Assembly (NCBI RefSeq): GCF_900091725.1
Contig: NZ_FMBW01000033.1
Coordinates: forward strand, 62,001 to 126,000
Origin: Streptomyces sp. DvalAA-43
Lineage (GTDB): Bacteria; Actinomycetota; Actinomycetes; Streptomycetales; Streptomycetaceae
Length of the DNA: 64,000 nt
Direction: 5' to 3'
In this document: positions 16,885 to 26,612 of the stretch, piece after piece
How the letters are laid out: every line of letters starts with the position of its first letter
How positions within the stretch are numbered: the stretch's first letter is position 1
Made by a program: the position numbers and the translations under genes
The notes under the pieces: generated by a model
What the model was told of the DNA's origin: nothing
What the model saw: the letters and a program-made list of their open reading frames with translations, nothing else
The model's database searches: none

Positions 16885-18582
16885 ATGGATGTCATGCCGC
16901 ACCAGCCTCCGCAGTCCCCCGGTCCGAGCCGCCGCCGTCCTCTTGAGGTTTCCGACTTCTCCGGTGCCTCCGCACTCTCCTCGTTCTCCGACCCGGCGCC
17001 GCCGGCCGAGCTCCCGCCCCTCTCACTGCGTACGACCCTGCGCAGGGCGGCCCTGGGCGTGGTGGCGGGCGCGGTGCTGGTGACGGGTGCGGTGGTGGCC
17101 GTTCCGGAGGACGGGAAGAAGGCCGCGCCACCGCCCGTGCCCGGCCCGGTCTCGCGTGCGCTGGCGGCGACGGCCTCGGGCGCCCCGGCCGCGCTCTCCG
17201 ATCTGACGGCGCTGATCGGGGACCGGCAGCAGTGGGTGGGCACGCATCCGTCCGACGCGCGGTCCTGGGCGGTGCTCGGTACGGCCTACGTGGAGTGGGG
17301 GCGGCGCTCGGCCGATGCGGCGTACTACGGGCGGGCCGAGCAGGCGCTGAAGCGCTCGCTGGACGTCCAGCCGGGTGAGAGCGGGAACACGGCGGCCTGG
17401 GTGGGGCTCGCGGTGCTCGCCGATGCCCGGCACGACTTCGGCACGGCGAAGAAGTGGGGCGAGGCGGTCCGGGCGCGTCGGCCGGAGGAGTGGGCCGTGT
17501 ATCCGGCGCTGATCGACGCGTACAGCGGTCTCGGGGAAAGCGGGGCGGTGCGCACGGCGGTGGAGAGGTTCACGGCGCTGCGCGCGGGGGTCCCGGCGCT
17601 CCTGCAGACGGCGAGGATGCATCGGGACCGGGGCCGGCACCAGGAGGCGCTGGCCGCAGCGCGGGACGCGGCGGGCCGGGCGACCACTCCCGCGCAGAAG
17701 GCCGAGTGCCTGTCCCTGCTGGGCGAACTGGCCTGGGAGCGGGGCGATCCCGCGGAAGCGGTCAGGCAGTACGGCGCGGCGCTGGGCGCCGACCACGACC
17801 ACCGTCCGTCGCTGGCGGGCCGGGCCAGGGCGCTGGTGGCGCTCGGCCGTACGGACGAGGCGCAGCGCGACTACCGGGCGGCGCTGGCGCGGCTCCCCCG
17901 GCCCGAATACATGCTGGAACTGGGCGAGTTGTACGAGTCGCTGGGCCGGGAATCGGATGCCGCCGAGCAGTACGCGCGGCTGCGCGGGGTACTCGCCCAT
18001 GACGACGGCCAGGGGGTGGACAACACCCTTCTGCGTGGCCGTTTCGAGGCCGATCACGGGGATCCGGCGGCGGCGGTCGAGGTGCTGGACGCCGCGTGGG
18101 GGCGCGCGCACCGCAGCGCGGCGGTGGCGGACGCGCTGGGCTGGGCCCTGCACCGCTCCGGCGACCCGTCCGCCGCGCTGGAGTACGCGGCCCGCGCGGT
18201 CGACACGGGTGGATACAACGCCTCGTACGCGTATCACCTGGGCGTGATCCAGAAGGCGTTGGGGGAGTACGGTCCGGCGCGCCGGAATCTGACGGAGGCC
18301 CTGCGCGCCAACCCTCGGTTCTCGCCCCTGGCCGGTCCGGCCGCCCAGGAGGCCCTGGACATCCTGACCACTCCCCCGGAGGACGACCCGCAGGACGCGC
18401 GGCCCGCGCCGGATCCGGAGCCACCGGCTCCTCGGCAGCCGCAGCAGGCCGCCCTGGCCGCACCGGCGGCCGCGTCCCACGCGCCGCGGCAAACGGAGCC
18501 ACAGCAGTCGCAGCAGCAACGGTCGAAGAGCCCCGGACCGCAGCAGCCCGCCGCAACGCCGCAGGCCCCGGGCAGCCGCTGA
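16885..18582 (+). CDS. TPR-repeat membrane-anchored protein
   Basis: About 565 residues with an N-terminal helix (LRRAALGVVAGAVLVTGAVVAV) after a short cytoplasmic Pro-rich segment. About seven degenerate tetratricopeptide repeats follow (for example WAVLGTAYVEWG and LSLLGELAWERGDPAEAVRQY). The C-terminal tail is rich in Pro and Gln. TPR domains mediate protein contacts; no enzyme motif is seen. The start is uncertain: a GTG at 16876, ATG 16885 and ATG 16894 are in frame with no clear ribosome site. Confidence 0.75.
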   Translation: MDVMPHQPPQSPGPSRRRPLEVSDFSGASALSSFSDPAPPAELPPLSLRTTLRRAALGVVAGAVLVTGAVVAVPEDGKKAAPPPVPGPVSRALAATASGAPAALSDLTALIGDRQQWVGTHPSDARSWAVLGTAYVEWGRRSADAAYYGRAEQALKRSLDVQPGESGNTAAWVGLAVLADARHDFGTAKKWGEAVRARRPEEWAVYPALIDAYSGLGESGAVRTAVERFTALRAGVPALLQTARMHRDRGRHQEALAAARDAAGRATTPAQKAECLSLLGELAWERGDPAEAVRQYGAALGADHDHRPSLAGRARALVALGRTDEAQRDYRAALARLPRPEYMLELGELYESLGRESDAAEQYARLRGVLAHDDGQGVDNTLLRGRFEADHGDPAAAVEVLDAAWGRAHRSAAVADALGWALHRSGDPSAALEYAARAVDTGGYNASYAYHLGVIQKALGEYGPARRNLTEALRANPRFSPLAGPAAQEALDILTTPPEDDPQDARPAPDPEPPAPRQPQQAALAAPAAASHAPRQTEPQQSQQQRSKSPGPQQPAATPQAPGSR

Positions 18583-18594
18583 GCTGCCCGGGGC
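18565..18594. terminator. bidirectional terminator between TPR gene and hppD
   Basis: GCCCCGGGCAGC pairs perfectly with GCTGCCCGGGGC (12 bp) around a six-base loop. The loop contains the TPR gene stop codon, so the stem overlaps its last codons. It is placed between two convergent genes. Confidence 0.8.
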
Positions 18595-18618
18595 CCGGGG
18601 CACACCGGCCCGAGGGGG

Positions 18619-19872
<1,254 letters not shown>

Positions 19873-19897
19873 TCACGTCGACCCTTCGGAGAAGACC

Positions 19898-20371
19898 ATG
19901 GCGATCGATCGGCTGGACGGCCGGCTCATCGTGCTGCTGGCCCGCGAACCCCGCATCGGCGTCCTGGAAGCATCGCGCAGACTCGGCGTGGCCCGCGGGA
20001 CGGTGCAGGCGCGACTCGACCGGCTTCAGTCGAATGGAGTCATCCGCGGATTCGGCCCGGCGGTCGATCCGGCGGCGCTCGGATATCCCGTGACCGCGTT
20101 CGCCACGCTGGAGATCAAACAGGGCCAAGGGGCCGATGTGCGGGCCCACTTGGCGGGCGTACCGGAAGTGCTGGAGCTGCACACCACCACCGGGCACGGC
20201 GACATGCTCTGCCGTCTCGTCGCGCGTTCCAACGCCGATCTCCAGCGGGTGATCGACCGGGTTGTCGGTTTTGATGGCATCGTCCGGGCCTCCACGGCCA
20301 TCGTCATGGAGAACCCGGTCCCGCTGCGGATCATCCCGCTCGTCGAGCAGGCCGCGGAGGACCACGACTGA
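19898..20371 (+). CDS. Lrp/AsnC-family transcriptional regulator (HpdA-like)
   Basis: A 157-residue Lrp/AsnC protein. An N-terminal helix-turn-helix (DGRLIVLLAREPRIGVLEASRRLG and ARGTVQARLDRLQ) is followed by a RAM/effector domain with VTAFATLEIKQG and the HTTTGHGDMLCRLVAR ligand loop. ATG 19898 is preceded by CGGAGAAG. It is divergent from hppD, so control of tyrosine degradation is likely, and only 15 bases upstream of the transporter operon, with which it may be co-transcribed. Confidence 0.9.
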   Translation: MAIDRLDGRLIVLLAREPRIGVLEASRRLGVARGTVQARLDRLQSNGVIRGFGPAVDPAALGYPVTAFATLEIKQGQGADVRAHLAGVPEVLELHTTTGHGDMLCRLVARSNADLQRVIDRVVGFDGIVRASTAIVMENPVPLRIIPLVEQAAEDHD

Positions 20372-20386
20372 GCCGAGGAGTGACGC

Positions 20387-21034
20387 GTGAGCTTCTGGGA
20401 GTACCTGGGCAACCGGCACCAACAGCTGCTCACCGACGCGTACCAGCACGTCAGCGCCGTGTTCCAGTGCATGGTCATCGCCACCGTGCTGGGCATCCTG
20501 ATCGGGGTCGTCACCTATCGCAGCGGCTGGGCGGGGTCACTGGCCATCACCTCGACGGCGACGATCCTCACCATCCCCTCTCTCGCCGCGATCGGTCTGC
20601 TCATCCCGCTCGTCGGCCTCGGTGTGGCGCCCACGGTGATCACCCTGACGCTGTACGGGCTGCTGCCCATCGTCCGCAACGCCATCGTGGGGCTGCGCGG
20701 CGTCGATCCGGCGCTGGTCGACGCGGCGAAGGGCATCGGGATGTCGCGGCCGGCCCGGCTGTGCCGGGTGGAACTGCCGCTCGCCTGGCCGCCGATCCTC
20801 ACCGGCATCCGGGTCTCCACACAGATGCTGATGGGCATCGCCGCCATCGCCGCGTACGCCTCGGGCCCCGGCCTGGGCAACGAGATCTTCCGCGGCATCG
20901 CCTCGCTGGGCAGTGCCAACGCGCTCAATCAGGTCCTCGCGGGCACGCTCGGCATCGTCGTCCTCGCGCTGCTCTTCGACGCCGCGTACGTACTGCTCGG
21001 GCGGCTCACCATTCCCAGGGGGATCCGTGTCTGA
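20387..21034 (+). CDS. OpuC-type ABC transporter permease (first)
   Basis: A 215-residue membrane protein with about five or six helices and the permease EAA loop GVDPALVDAAKGIGMSRPARLCRVELPLAWPPI. This matches OpuCB/OpuCD/ProW-like importers of glycine betaine, choline or carnitine. GTG 20387 has GAGGAG upstream. Its 3' end (RGIRV) lies inside the first copy of a 25-bp triplication, so its stop overlaps a GTG start by the sequence GTGTCTGA. Confidence 0.92.
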   Translation: MSFWEYLGNRHQQLLTDAYQHVSAVFQCMVIATVLGILIGVVTYRSGWAGSLAITSTATILTIPSLAAIGLLIPLVGLGVAPTVITLTLYGLLPIVRNAIVGLRGVDPALVDAAKGIGMSRPARLCRVELPLAWPPILTGIRVSTQMLMGIAAIAAYASGPGLGNEIFRGIASLGSANALNQVLAGTLGIVVLALLFDAAYVLLGRLTIPRGIRV

Positions 21035-21059
21035 GACCGCAAGGGGGATCCGTGTCTGA
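21027..21059 (+). CDS. ten-residue coupled micro-ORF 1 (MSETARGIRV)
   Basis: GTG at 21027 follows AGGGGGAT, and TGA ends at 21059. The start overlaps the permease stop in GTGTCTGA. It may be translated as a by-product of the triplication; no function is claimed. Confidence 0.4.
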   Translation: MSETARGIRV

Positions 21060-21084
21060 GATTCCGAGGGGGATCCGTGTCTGA
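21052..21084 (+). CDS. ten-residue coupled micro-ORF 2 (MSEIPRGIRV)
   Basis: GTG at 21052 is in the second repeat copy, and TGA ends at 21084, overlapping the real ATPase start at 21077. It differs from micro-ORF 1 at two residues (IP for TA). Confidence 0.4.
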   Translation: MSEIPRGIRV

Positions 21085-22348
21085 GACCGCCACCGGGAGC
21101 ACGGCCGCCGAGGGCGCCGGCACGCAGCGGACCACGTCCGGCGCCACCATCCAGCTGGAGGACCTGACCAAGCACTACCCGGGCAATCCGAACCCGGCGG
21201 TGGACAGCGTCTCGATGGACATCAAGGCGGGCGAGACGGTGATCTTCGTCGGCCCGTCCGGCTGCGGGAAGTCCACCACCCTGAAGATGATCAACCGGCT
21301 GATCGAGCCGTCGTCCGGGCGGATCAGGATCGGCGACGAGGACGTCACCGACATCGACGCGGTGAAGCTGCGCCGCAAGATCGGGTACGCGATCCAGTCG
21401 TCCGGGCTCTTCCCGCACATGACGGTAGCCGAGAACATCGCACTCGTACCGAAGATGGTCGGCTGGTCGAAGTCGAAGGTGAAGGACCGGGTCGAGGAGA
21501 TGCTCGATCTGGTGGGGCTCGACCCGAGGGAGTTCCACGGGCGCTATCCCCGCGCGCTCTCCGGCGGTCAGCAGCAACGGGTGGGCGTGGCGCGGGCGCT
21601 GGCGGCCGATCCGCCGGTGCTGCTGATGGACGAGCCCTTCGGAGCGGTCGACCCGATCACCCGCGACCACCTCCAGGACGAGCTGATCCGTCTCCAGCAC
21701 GAACTGCACAAGACGATCGTCTTCGTCACCCACGACTTCGACGAGGCGATCAAGCTGGGTGACCGGATCGCCGTGCTGCGGGAGCGTTCGCACATCGCGC
21801 AGTTCGACACCCCGGAGGCGATCCTCACCAATCCGACGGACGACTTCGTCTCGGGCTTCGTCGGGGCCGGTGCGGCGCTGAAGCGGCTCAACCTGACCCG
21901 GGTTCGGGATGTGGAGATGGCCGCGTTCCCGACGGTGACGGTCGACGACCCGCTCCAGTCGATCTTCAACAAGCTGCGCAGCGGGCCGCACAACGAACTG
22001 CTCATGCTGGACCGCAGGAACCGCCCGTACAAATGGCTGCGGCGCGGCGACCTGATGCGGGCCCGGGGTTCGCTGGCGCGGGCCGGGCAGCTGGTCCACG
22101 ACACGGTGACGCGGGACGCGACGCTGCACGACGCGCTGGAGGCGGTGCTGACCGACAGCGGCGGGCGGGTCGCGGTGACCGGGCGGCGCGGCGAGTTCAT
22201 CGGGGTCGTCGACATGCAGACCCTGATGAACTCCGTCCATGAACTGCTGGAGGCCGACCGGCTGGCCGCCATCGAGCACCAGCACGACCTGGAGGAGCTG
22301 CGCAGCCACCAGACCGAGGCGGAGCTGGAGGGCGGTGCGGGCGCATGA
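21077..22348 (+). CDS. OpuC/ProV-type quaternary-amine ABC transporter ATPase with CBS domains
   Basis: A 423-residue ATPase. Walker A is GPSGCGKST (59-67); later come the signature ALSGGQQQR, Walker B LLMDEPFGAVDP, and the switch His in FVTHDFDEA. The C-terminal third carries a CBS-domain pair. In OpuA/OpuC systems this senses ionic strength or nucleotides. GTG 21077, the third of three repeated starts, is the one in frame. The stop overlaps the next permease start by four bases (ATGA). Confidence 0.94.
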   Translation: MSETATGSTAAEGAGTQRTTSGATIQLEDLTKHYPGNPNPAVDSVSMDIKAGETVIFVGPSGCGKSTTLKMINRLIEPSSGRIRIGDEDVTDIDAVKLRRKIGYAIQSSGLFPHMTVAENIALVPKMVGWSKSKVKDRVEEMLDLVGLDPREFHGRYPRALSGGQQQRVGVARALAADPPVLLMDEPFGAVDPITRDHLQDELIRLQHELHKTIVFVTHDFDEAIKLGDRIAVLRERSHIAQFDTPEAILTNPTDDFVSGFVGAGAALKRLNLTRVRDVEMAAFPTVTVDDPLQSIFNKLRSGPHNELLMLDRRNRPYKWLRRGDLMRARGSLARAGQLVHDTVTRDATLHDALEAVLTDSGGRVAVTGRRGEFIGVVDMQTLMNSVHELLEADRLAAIEHQHDLEELRSHQTEAELEGGAGA

Positions 22349-23244
22349 CTCCCCATTCGCCGCTGAACCCCGAATCCTCCCGCCGGACGCGCTCCGCTCC
22401 TCCCGTGCCCTCCTCCGACAAGGACCGCCCGCCCGGCGAACACGACGTCAAGGGCCATGCCTTCCGGGACGAGGAGGAGGAGCCCGCGCCGCCGCCGGCC
22501 GGTCCGCCGCGCCGGTTCACCTGGCGCAAGCTGGTGGTGATGCCGGTCGTGCTCGCGCTCGTGCTGGTCATCACCTATCTGTGGATCACCAATGTCCACC
22601 TCGACTCGATCGCGCGGAACTCGCTCACCGGCGGCAATGTGCGGCTGCGCTGGTGGCAGCATGTGCGGCTGACCGCGATCTCGACGTTCTGGGTGCTGAT
22701 CATCGCCATTCCGCTGGGCATCGCGCTGACCCGGCGCGGGCTGAGCAAGGGGGCCCCGGTGGTCACGGCGGTCGCCAACATCGGGCAGGCGACCCCGGCG
22801 ATCGGCCTGCTGGCGCTGCTGGTGATCTGGCTGGGCATCGGGCCCTCGACGGCGATCATCGGCATGGTGATCTACGCGGTGCTGCCGGTCTTCTCCAACA
22901 CGGTGGCCGGCCTCAAGGCGATCGAACCGAATCTGGTCGAGGCCTCGCGGGGCATCGGCATGTCGGCGACGGGGACGCTCACCAAGGTCGAACTGCCGCT
23001 CGCCGTACCGCTGATCCTGGCCGGTGTGCGCACGGCGCTGGTGCTCAATGTCGGCACGGCGACCCTGGCCACCTTCGTCGGTGGCGGCGGCCTCGGCGAC
23101 CTGATCACCTCGGGCATCCAGACCCAGCGGATGCCGGTACTGGTGCTCGGTTCCGTACTGACGGTGGTGCTGGCGCTGCTGGTGGACTGGCTGGCCTCCC
23201 TGGTCGAGGTGGCGCTGACACCGCGCGGACTGGAGGTGGGGTGA
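22345..23244 (+). CDS. OpuC-type ABC transporter permease (second)
   Basis: A 299-residue permease. A charged, Pro-rich cytoplasmic N-terminus of about 60 residues is followed by about six membrane helices and the EAA loop AIEPNLVEASRGIGMSATGTLTKVELPLA. It is paralogous to the first permease; OpuC-type systems use two such subunits. It overlaps the ATPase by four bases and its TGA overlaps the binding-protein ATG. Confidence 0.93.
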   Translation: MTPHSPLNPESSRRTRSAPPVPSSDKDRPPGEHDVKGHAFRDEEEEPAPPPAGPPRRFTWRKLVVMPVVLALVLVITYLWITNVHLDSIARNSLTGGNVRLRWWQHVRLTAISTFWVLIIAIPLGIALTRRGLSKGAPVVTAVANIGQATPAIGLLALLVIWLGIGPSTAIIGMVIYAVLPVFSNTVAGLKAIEPNLVEASRGIGMSATGTLTKVELPLAVPLILAGVRTALVLNVGTATLATFVGGGGLGDLITSGIQTQRMPVLVLGSVLTVVLALLVDWLASLVEVALTPRGLEVG

Positions 23245-24224
23245 TGGGTCCGCGGAAGGTGCGCGCCGCCCTGGCGGGGGCGGTGCTGCTGGTGCTGGCG
23301 CTCTCCGGGTGCGGGCTGAAGAGCGGCTCGCCGATGGTGGACGACGTGGAGCCGGGCTCGGTCGGCCGGGGGAAGCCGCTGCACGGCGCCTCGCTGACCG
23401 TCACCTCGAAGAACTTCAGCGAGAACATCATCCTGGGCCAGATGATCGGCCTGGTCTTCAAGGCCGCCGGTGCGGAGGTCCTGGACCGGACGAACCTGCC
23501 CGGCTCGATCAGCGCCCGCGAGGCGATCGTCAAGGGCGACGCGGACGCGATGTACGAGTACACGGGCACCGGCTGGATCACCTATCTGGGCCACGCGAAG
23601 CCGATCCCCGACCCGATCGAGCAGTGGAAGGCGGTCCGCGACCAGGACCGCGCGACGGGGGTGACCTGGCTGACGCCGTCCACGCTCAACAACACCTACG
23701 CGCTCGCCATCAGCCGGAAGAACAACGCGAAGTACCACCTGAAGACGCTCTCCGACGTAGCGGCGCTGGCGAAGAAGGACCCGTCGGCGGTGACGATCTG
23801 CGTGGAGAACGAATTCGCCTCCCGCGACGACGGACTGCCGGGCATGGAGAAGGCCTACGGGATGTCGCTGCCGGCCTCCAGCATCAAGAAGATGGACGCC
23901 GGGATCATCTACACCCAGGTCTCGAAGTCCGGCTCCTGTCTGCTGGGCGAGGTGTTCACCACGGACGGCCGGATCAAGGCGATGAACCTCGACGTGCTCG
24001 TGGACAACAAGCACTTCTTCCCCAACTACAACGCGGCGCCGGTCATCCACACCAAGACCTTCGAGAAGTACCCGCGGATCGCCGCGCTGCTCGACCCGGT
24101 CAGCAAGAAGCTGACCACCGAGGTCGCCCAGGTGCTCAACGCCAAGGTGGACGTGGACGGGCAGGACCCGCACGAGGTGGCGAAGGACTGGCTGATCCAG
24201 GAGGGGTTCATCAAGCAGGGCTGA
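23244..24224 (+). CDS. OpuC/ProX-type substrate-binding lipoprotein
   Basis: A 326-residue exported binding protein. The signal peptide ends in the lipobox LALSGC (Cys at about residue 27), so it is lipid-anchored. The mature part begins with SLTVTSKNFSENIILGQMIG, typical of OpuCC/OsmF proteins, and has the AMYEYTGTGW binding segment. ATG 23244 overlaps the permease stop (GTGATG). Substrates are probably glycine betaine, choline or related amines; these cannot be separated by eye. Confidence 0.93.
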   Translation: MGPRKVRAALAGAVLLVLALSGCGLKSGSPMVDDVEPGSVGRGKPLHGASLTVTSKNFSENIILGQMIGLVFKAAGAEVLDRTNLPGSISAREAIVKGDADAMYEYTGTGWITYLGHAKPIPDPIEQWKAVRDQDRATGVTWLTPSTLNNTYALAISRKNNAKYHLKTLSDVAALAKKDPSAVTICVENEFASRDDGLPGMEKAYGMSLPASSIKKMDAGIIYTQVSKSGSCLLGEVFTTDGRIKAMNLDVLVDNKHFFPNYNAAPVIHTKTFEKYPRIAALLDPVSKKLTTEVAQVLNAKVDVDGQDPHEVAKDWLIQEGFIKQG

Positions 24225-24307
24225 GCCGGGGGCCTCCGTCGCCTCCTCCTCTTCCCCCTGAGCCGCGCCCCTCCGACGCCGCCCTCCCCCGCGCCGCCCG
24301 CTCACAA

Positions 24308-24382
24308 GCAAAGATTCCGTTGCAAAGAATCTGATGCAAAGAACATGTTGCAAAGAGAACTTTGCAACTCTACGGTTATCCC
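24308..24382 (+). promoter_or_regulatory. phased GCAAAG array over a leaderless promoter
   Basis: GCAAAG occurs at 24308, 24322, 24336 and 24350, and a fifth degenerate GCAAC at 24364, all exactly 14 bases apart. The fourth copy also forms GCAAAG-AGAA-CTTTGC. A -35 candidate TTGCAA (24348-24353), a 17-base spacer and TACGGT (24371-24376) lie six bases before the regulator ATG. The array therefore overlaps the promoter and suggests autorepression with a leaderless mRNA. Confidence 0.65.
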
Positions 24383-24991
24383 ATGCCCGCACCAGAGGAC
24401 GGCGCCCAGCACCCCGCCGAAACCGAGAACATCCACAAGGTCGATGCCCGCACCCTGCGCGGGCTGGCCCACCCCCTGCGGCTGCGCCTGCTGGCCGCAC
24501 TGAGGGAGTACGGCCCCGCCACCGCCTCCGGCCTCGCCGACCGGCTCGGCGAGTCCAGCGGCGCCACCAGCTACCACCTCAGACAGCTGGCGACATACGG
24601 ATTCGTCGAGGACGACCCGGAGCGCGGCAAGGGCCGCGAGCGCTGGTGGCGGGCCGCACACCGCGGCACCATCTTCGACAGCGGCAGATTCCTGAGCCAC
24701 CCGGACCCCGAGGTGCGCGGCGCGGTGGACGTCGTACTCCATGAGATGGCCACCGCACACGCCAGGGAGCTGAACACCTGGATCGGCACCATGCGGGAAT
24801 GGCCCGAGAACTGGCGCGAGGGCTGGGACATCAGCGACTTCCAGGTACGCCTCACCCCCGATCTCTCCGAGGAGCTGATCCGGAAGATCCACGACCTCAT
24901 CGAGAGCTACCAGGGCCGGGTCCCGGAAGGCACCGAGGGATCGGCCACCGTCCGCAGCCATGTGCACTTCTTCCCGCGCCCCCCGGAGTAA
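24383..24991 (+). CDS. ArsR-type winged-helix regulator
   Basis: A 202-residue regulator. The winged helix covers about residues 18-95: TLRGLAHPLRLRLLAALREYG, then ESSGATSYHLRQLATYGFVE, and a wing with GKGRERWWRAAHRG. The C-terminal half is a helical sensor domain of unknown ligand. ATG 24383 has no ribosome site but sits six bases after a -10 element, fitting leaderless translation. It heads a small gene plus an MFS exporter, so it probably controls that efflux gene and itself through the 14-bp array. Confidence 0.88.
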   Translation: MPAPEDGAQHPAETENIHKVDARTLRGLAHPLRLRLLAALREYGPATASGLADRLGESSGATSYHLRQLATYGFVEDDPERGKGRERWWRAAHRGTIFDSGRFLSHPDPEVRGAVDVVLHEMATAHARELNTWIGTMREWPENWREGWDISDFQVRLTPDLSEELIRKIHDLIESYQGRVPEGTEGSATVRSHVHFFPRPPE

Positions 24992-25050
24992 CCAGCCCTC
25001 GACTCGTCGACCCCGCGCAACGAGCCCCTCCCGACCGGAAGGACACCGCC

Positions 25051-25239
25051 ATGCACTCCGACACCCATCTGCTGCTCCACCGCCTGCGTTCCGCCGAACT
25101 ACGCGGACACACAGCGGAGTTCGGTCTCACCCCGACCGCCTCCCGCACCGGCCTGCGCACCCGGCTCGGCTGGGCCCTGGTCGACCTGGGGCTGCGCATC
25201 CTGCCCCGCCGCAGCCCCTTCGCGGCCGGTACGGCGTGA
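25051..25239 (+). CDS. 62-residue protein between regulator and MFS gene
   Basis: MHSDTHLLLHRLRSAELRG opens a small basic protein with the segment TRLGWALVDLGLRILPRR, resembling short actinobacterial proteins of unknown function. ATG 25051 has GGAAGGAC upstream. Its TGA overlaps the MFS GTG start (GTGA), so the two are coupled. Confidence 0.7.
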   Translation: MHSDTHLLLHRLRSAELRGHTAEFGLTPTASRTGLRTRLGWALVDLGLRILPRRSPFAAGTA

Positions 25240-26612
25240 CCGGTCGGGGGGACCGGAGCCGTATCCCGCTCATCGCCGTACTGTCCGCCAACTCCATATC
25301 CACGGCCGGCACTTCACTCACCCTGATCGGGGTGCCGTGGTTCGTCCTGGAGACCACGGGAAGTGCCGGCCGGGCCGGGGTCGTCGCGTTCTGCGCGACC
25401 CTGCCGATCGTCGTCTCCGCCCTGATCGGCGGTCCCGTCATCGACCGGATCGGACGGCGCCGGGTCTCCGTCGCCTCCGACCTGGTGTGCGGCCTCTCCG
25501 TAGCCGCCATTCCGCTGCTGCACTACGCGGACGCGCTCGCCTTCTGGATGCTGTGCGTACTGATGGCGGTCGGCGGACTCCTGCACACCCCCGGCAACAC
25601 CGCGCGCTACGTCCTCGTCCCGGATCTCGCCGAGCACGCCGGCACCACCCTCGCCCGCGCTGCCAGCCTCTTCGACGCCGTCTCGCGCGGCGCCCGGATG
25701 GTCGGGGCCGCGCTGGCCGGCGTACTGATCGCGCTCGTCGGCGCCGAGAGCGTACTGCTGCTGGACGCGGTGACGTTCCTGACGTCCGCGCTGCTGATCG
25801 CGGCGGGCGTACGGGGGGTGCGTGCGGCCGAACCCCACAAGGCCGCGGCGCCCGTCTCGCTGCGCGCGTACCGCGCCGAACTGCGCGAGGGCTTCGCCTA
25901 CTTGCTGGGCAACCGGCTGCTGCTGGCGGTCGTGGTGATGGTCCTGTTCATGAACGGCACCGACCAGGGCTGGAACGCCGTCCTGCTGCCGGTACACGCC
26001 GCCGCCGAACTGGGCGGGGCCAAGGACATCGGGCTGCTCACCGCGCTGTTCGGCGCGGGCGGGCTGACCGGGGCGCTGCTGTACGGGGCGGTCGGGCACC
26101 GTTTCTCGCGGCGGGCCGTGTTCACGGTGTGCGTGGTGCTGTGCGGTGCGCCCAGGTACGTGGTCGCGGCGCTGACCGGGACGACGCTGCCGCTCGCCGT
26201 GACCATGGCGCTGAGCGGTCTCGCGGGCGGGGTGCTGAACCCGATCCTGACGACGGTGATCTACGGAACGGTCCCCGACGAGCTGCGCAGCCGGGTCTCC
26301 GGGGTCCTCACGGCGGGCGGCGAACTGGCCATGCCGGTGGGTGGTCTCGCGGCCGGTCTGCTGGTGGAGAGCGCGGGCGTGCGGGGGGCGCTGCTGGCGA
26401 TGGGCGGGGTGTACCTGCTGGCGACGCTGAGCCCGCTGGTGTTCCCTGCGTGGCGCACGATGGACGGGGCGGTGGAGGTGACCAGGACGGCGGCGGCGAC
26501 CGAGGCAAGCCGTACGGCCGTGCCGTCGCCGGCCGGCGAGGTCAGCAGCTCGGGACCTTGTGCCCCTGCTCCAGTGCCCGGAGCGAGGACACCGCGTCCT
26601 TCAGGGTCGTGA
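25236..26612 (+). CDS. MFS transporter (enterobactin-exporter/MFS_3 type)
   Basis: A 458-residue transporter with about 12 helices, starting VTGRGDRSRIPLIAVLSANSIS. The A-loop motif GGPVIDRIGRRRV sits between helices 2 and 3, and the RSRVSGVLTAGGELAMPVGGL region is typical of multidrug or metabolite exporters in this subgroup. GTG 25236 overlaps the preceding stop. The C-terminal 71 bases overlap the convergent S16 protease gene. Confidence 0.88.
   Translation: MTGRGDRSRIPLIAVLSANSISTAGTSLTLIGVPWFVLETTGSAGRAGVVAFCATLPIVVSALIGGPVIDRIGRRRVSVASDLVCGLSVAAIPLLHYADALAFWMLCVLMAVGGLLHTPGNTARYVLVPDLAEHAGTTLARAASLFDAVSRGARMVGAALAGVLIALVGAESVLLLDAVTFLTSALLIAAGVRGVRAAEPHKAAAPVSLRAYRAELREGFAYLLGNRLLLAVVVMVLFMNGTDQGWNAVLLPVHAAAELGGAKDIGLLTALFGAGGLTGALLYGAVGHRFSRRAVFTVCVVLCGAPRYVVAALTGTTLPLAVTMALSGLAGGVLNPILTTVIYGTVPDELRSRVSGVLTAGGELAMPVGGLAAGLLVESAGVRGALLAMGGVYLLATLSPLVFPAWRTMDGAVEVTRTAAATEASRTAVPSPAGEVSSSGPCAPAPVPGARTPRPSGS

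Larger units (their letters stand above)
21017..21090 (+). repeat. triplicated permease-ATPase junction (25-bp period)
   Basis: AGGGGGATCCGTGTCTGAGA occurs at 21017, 21042 and 21067, exactly 25 bases apart. Each copy contains a ribosome site (AGGGGGAT), a GTG start and the stop TGA of the previous frame. Because 25 is not divisible by three, the copies create two separate ten-codon micro-ORFs rather than a longer protein. Confidence 0.95.
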
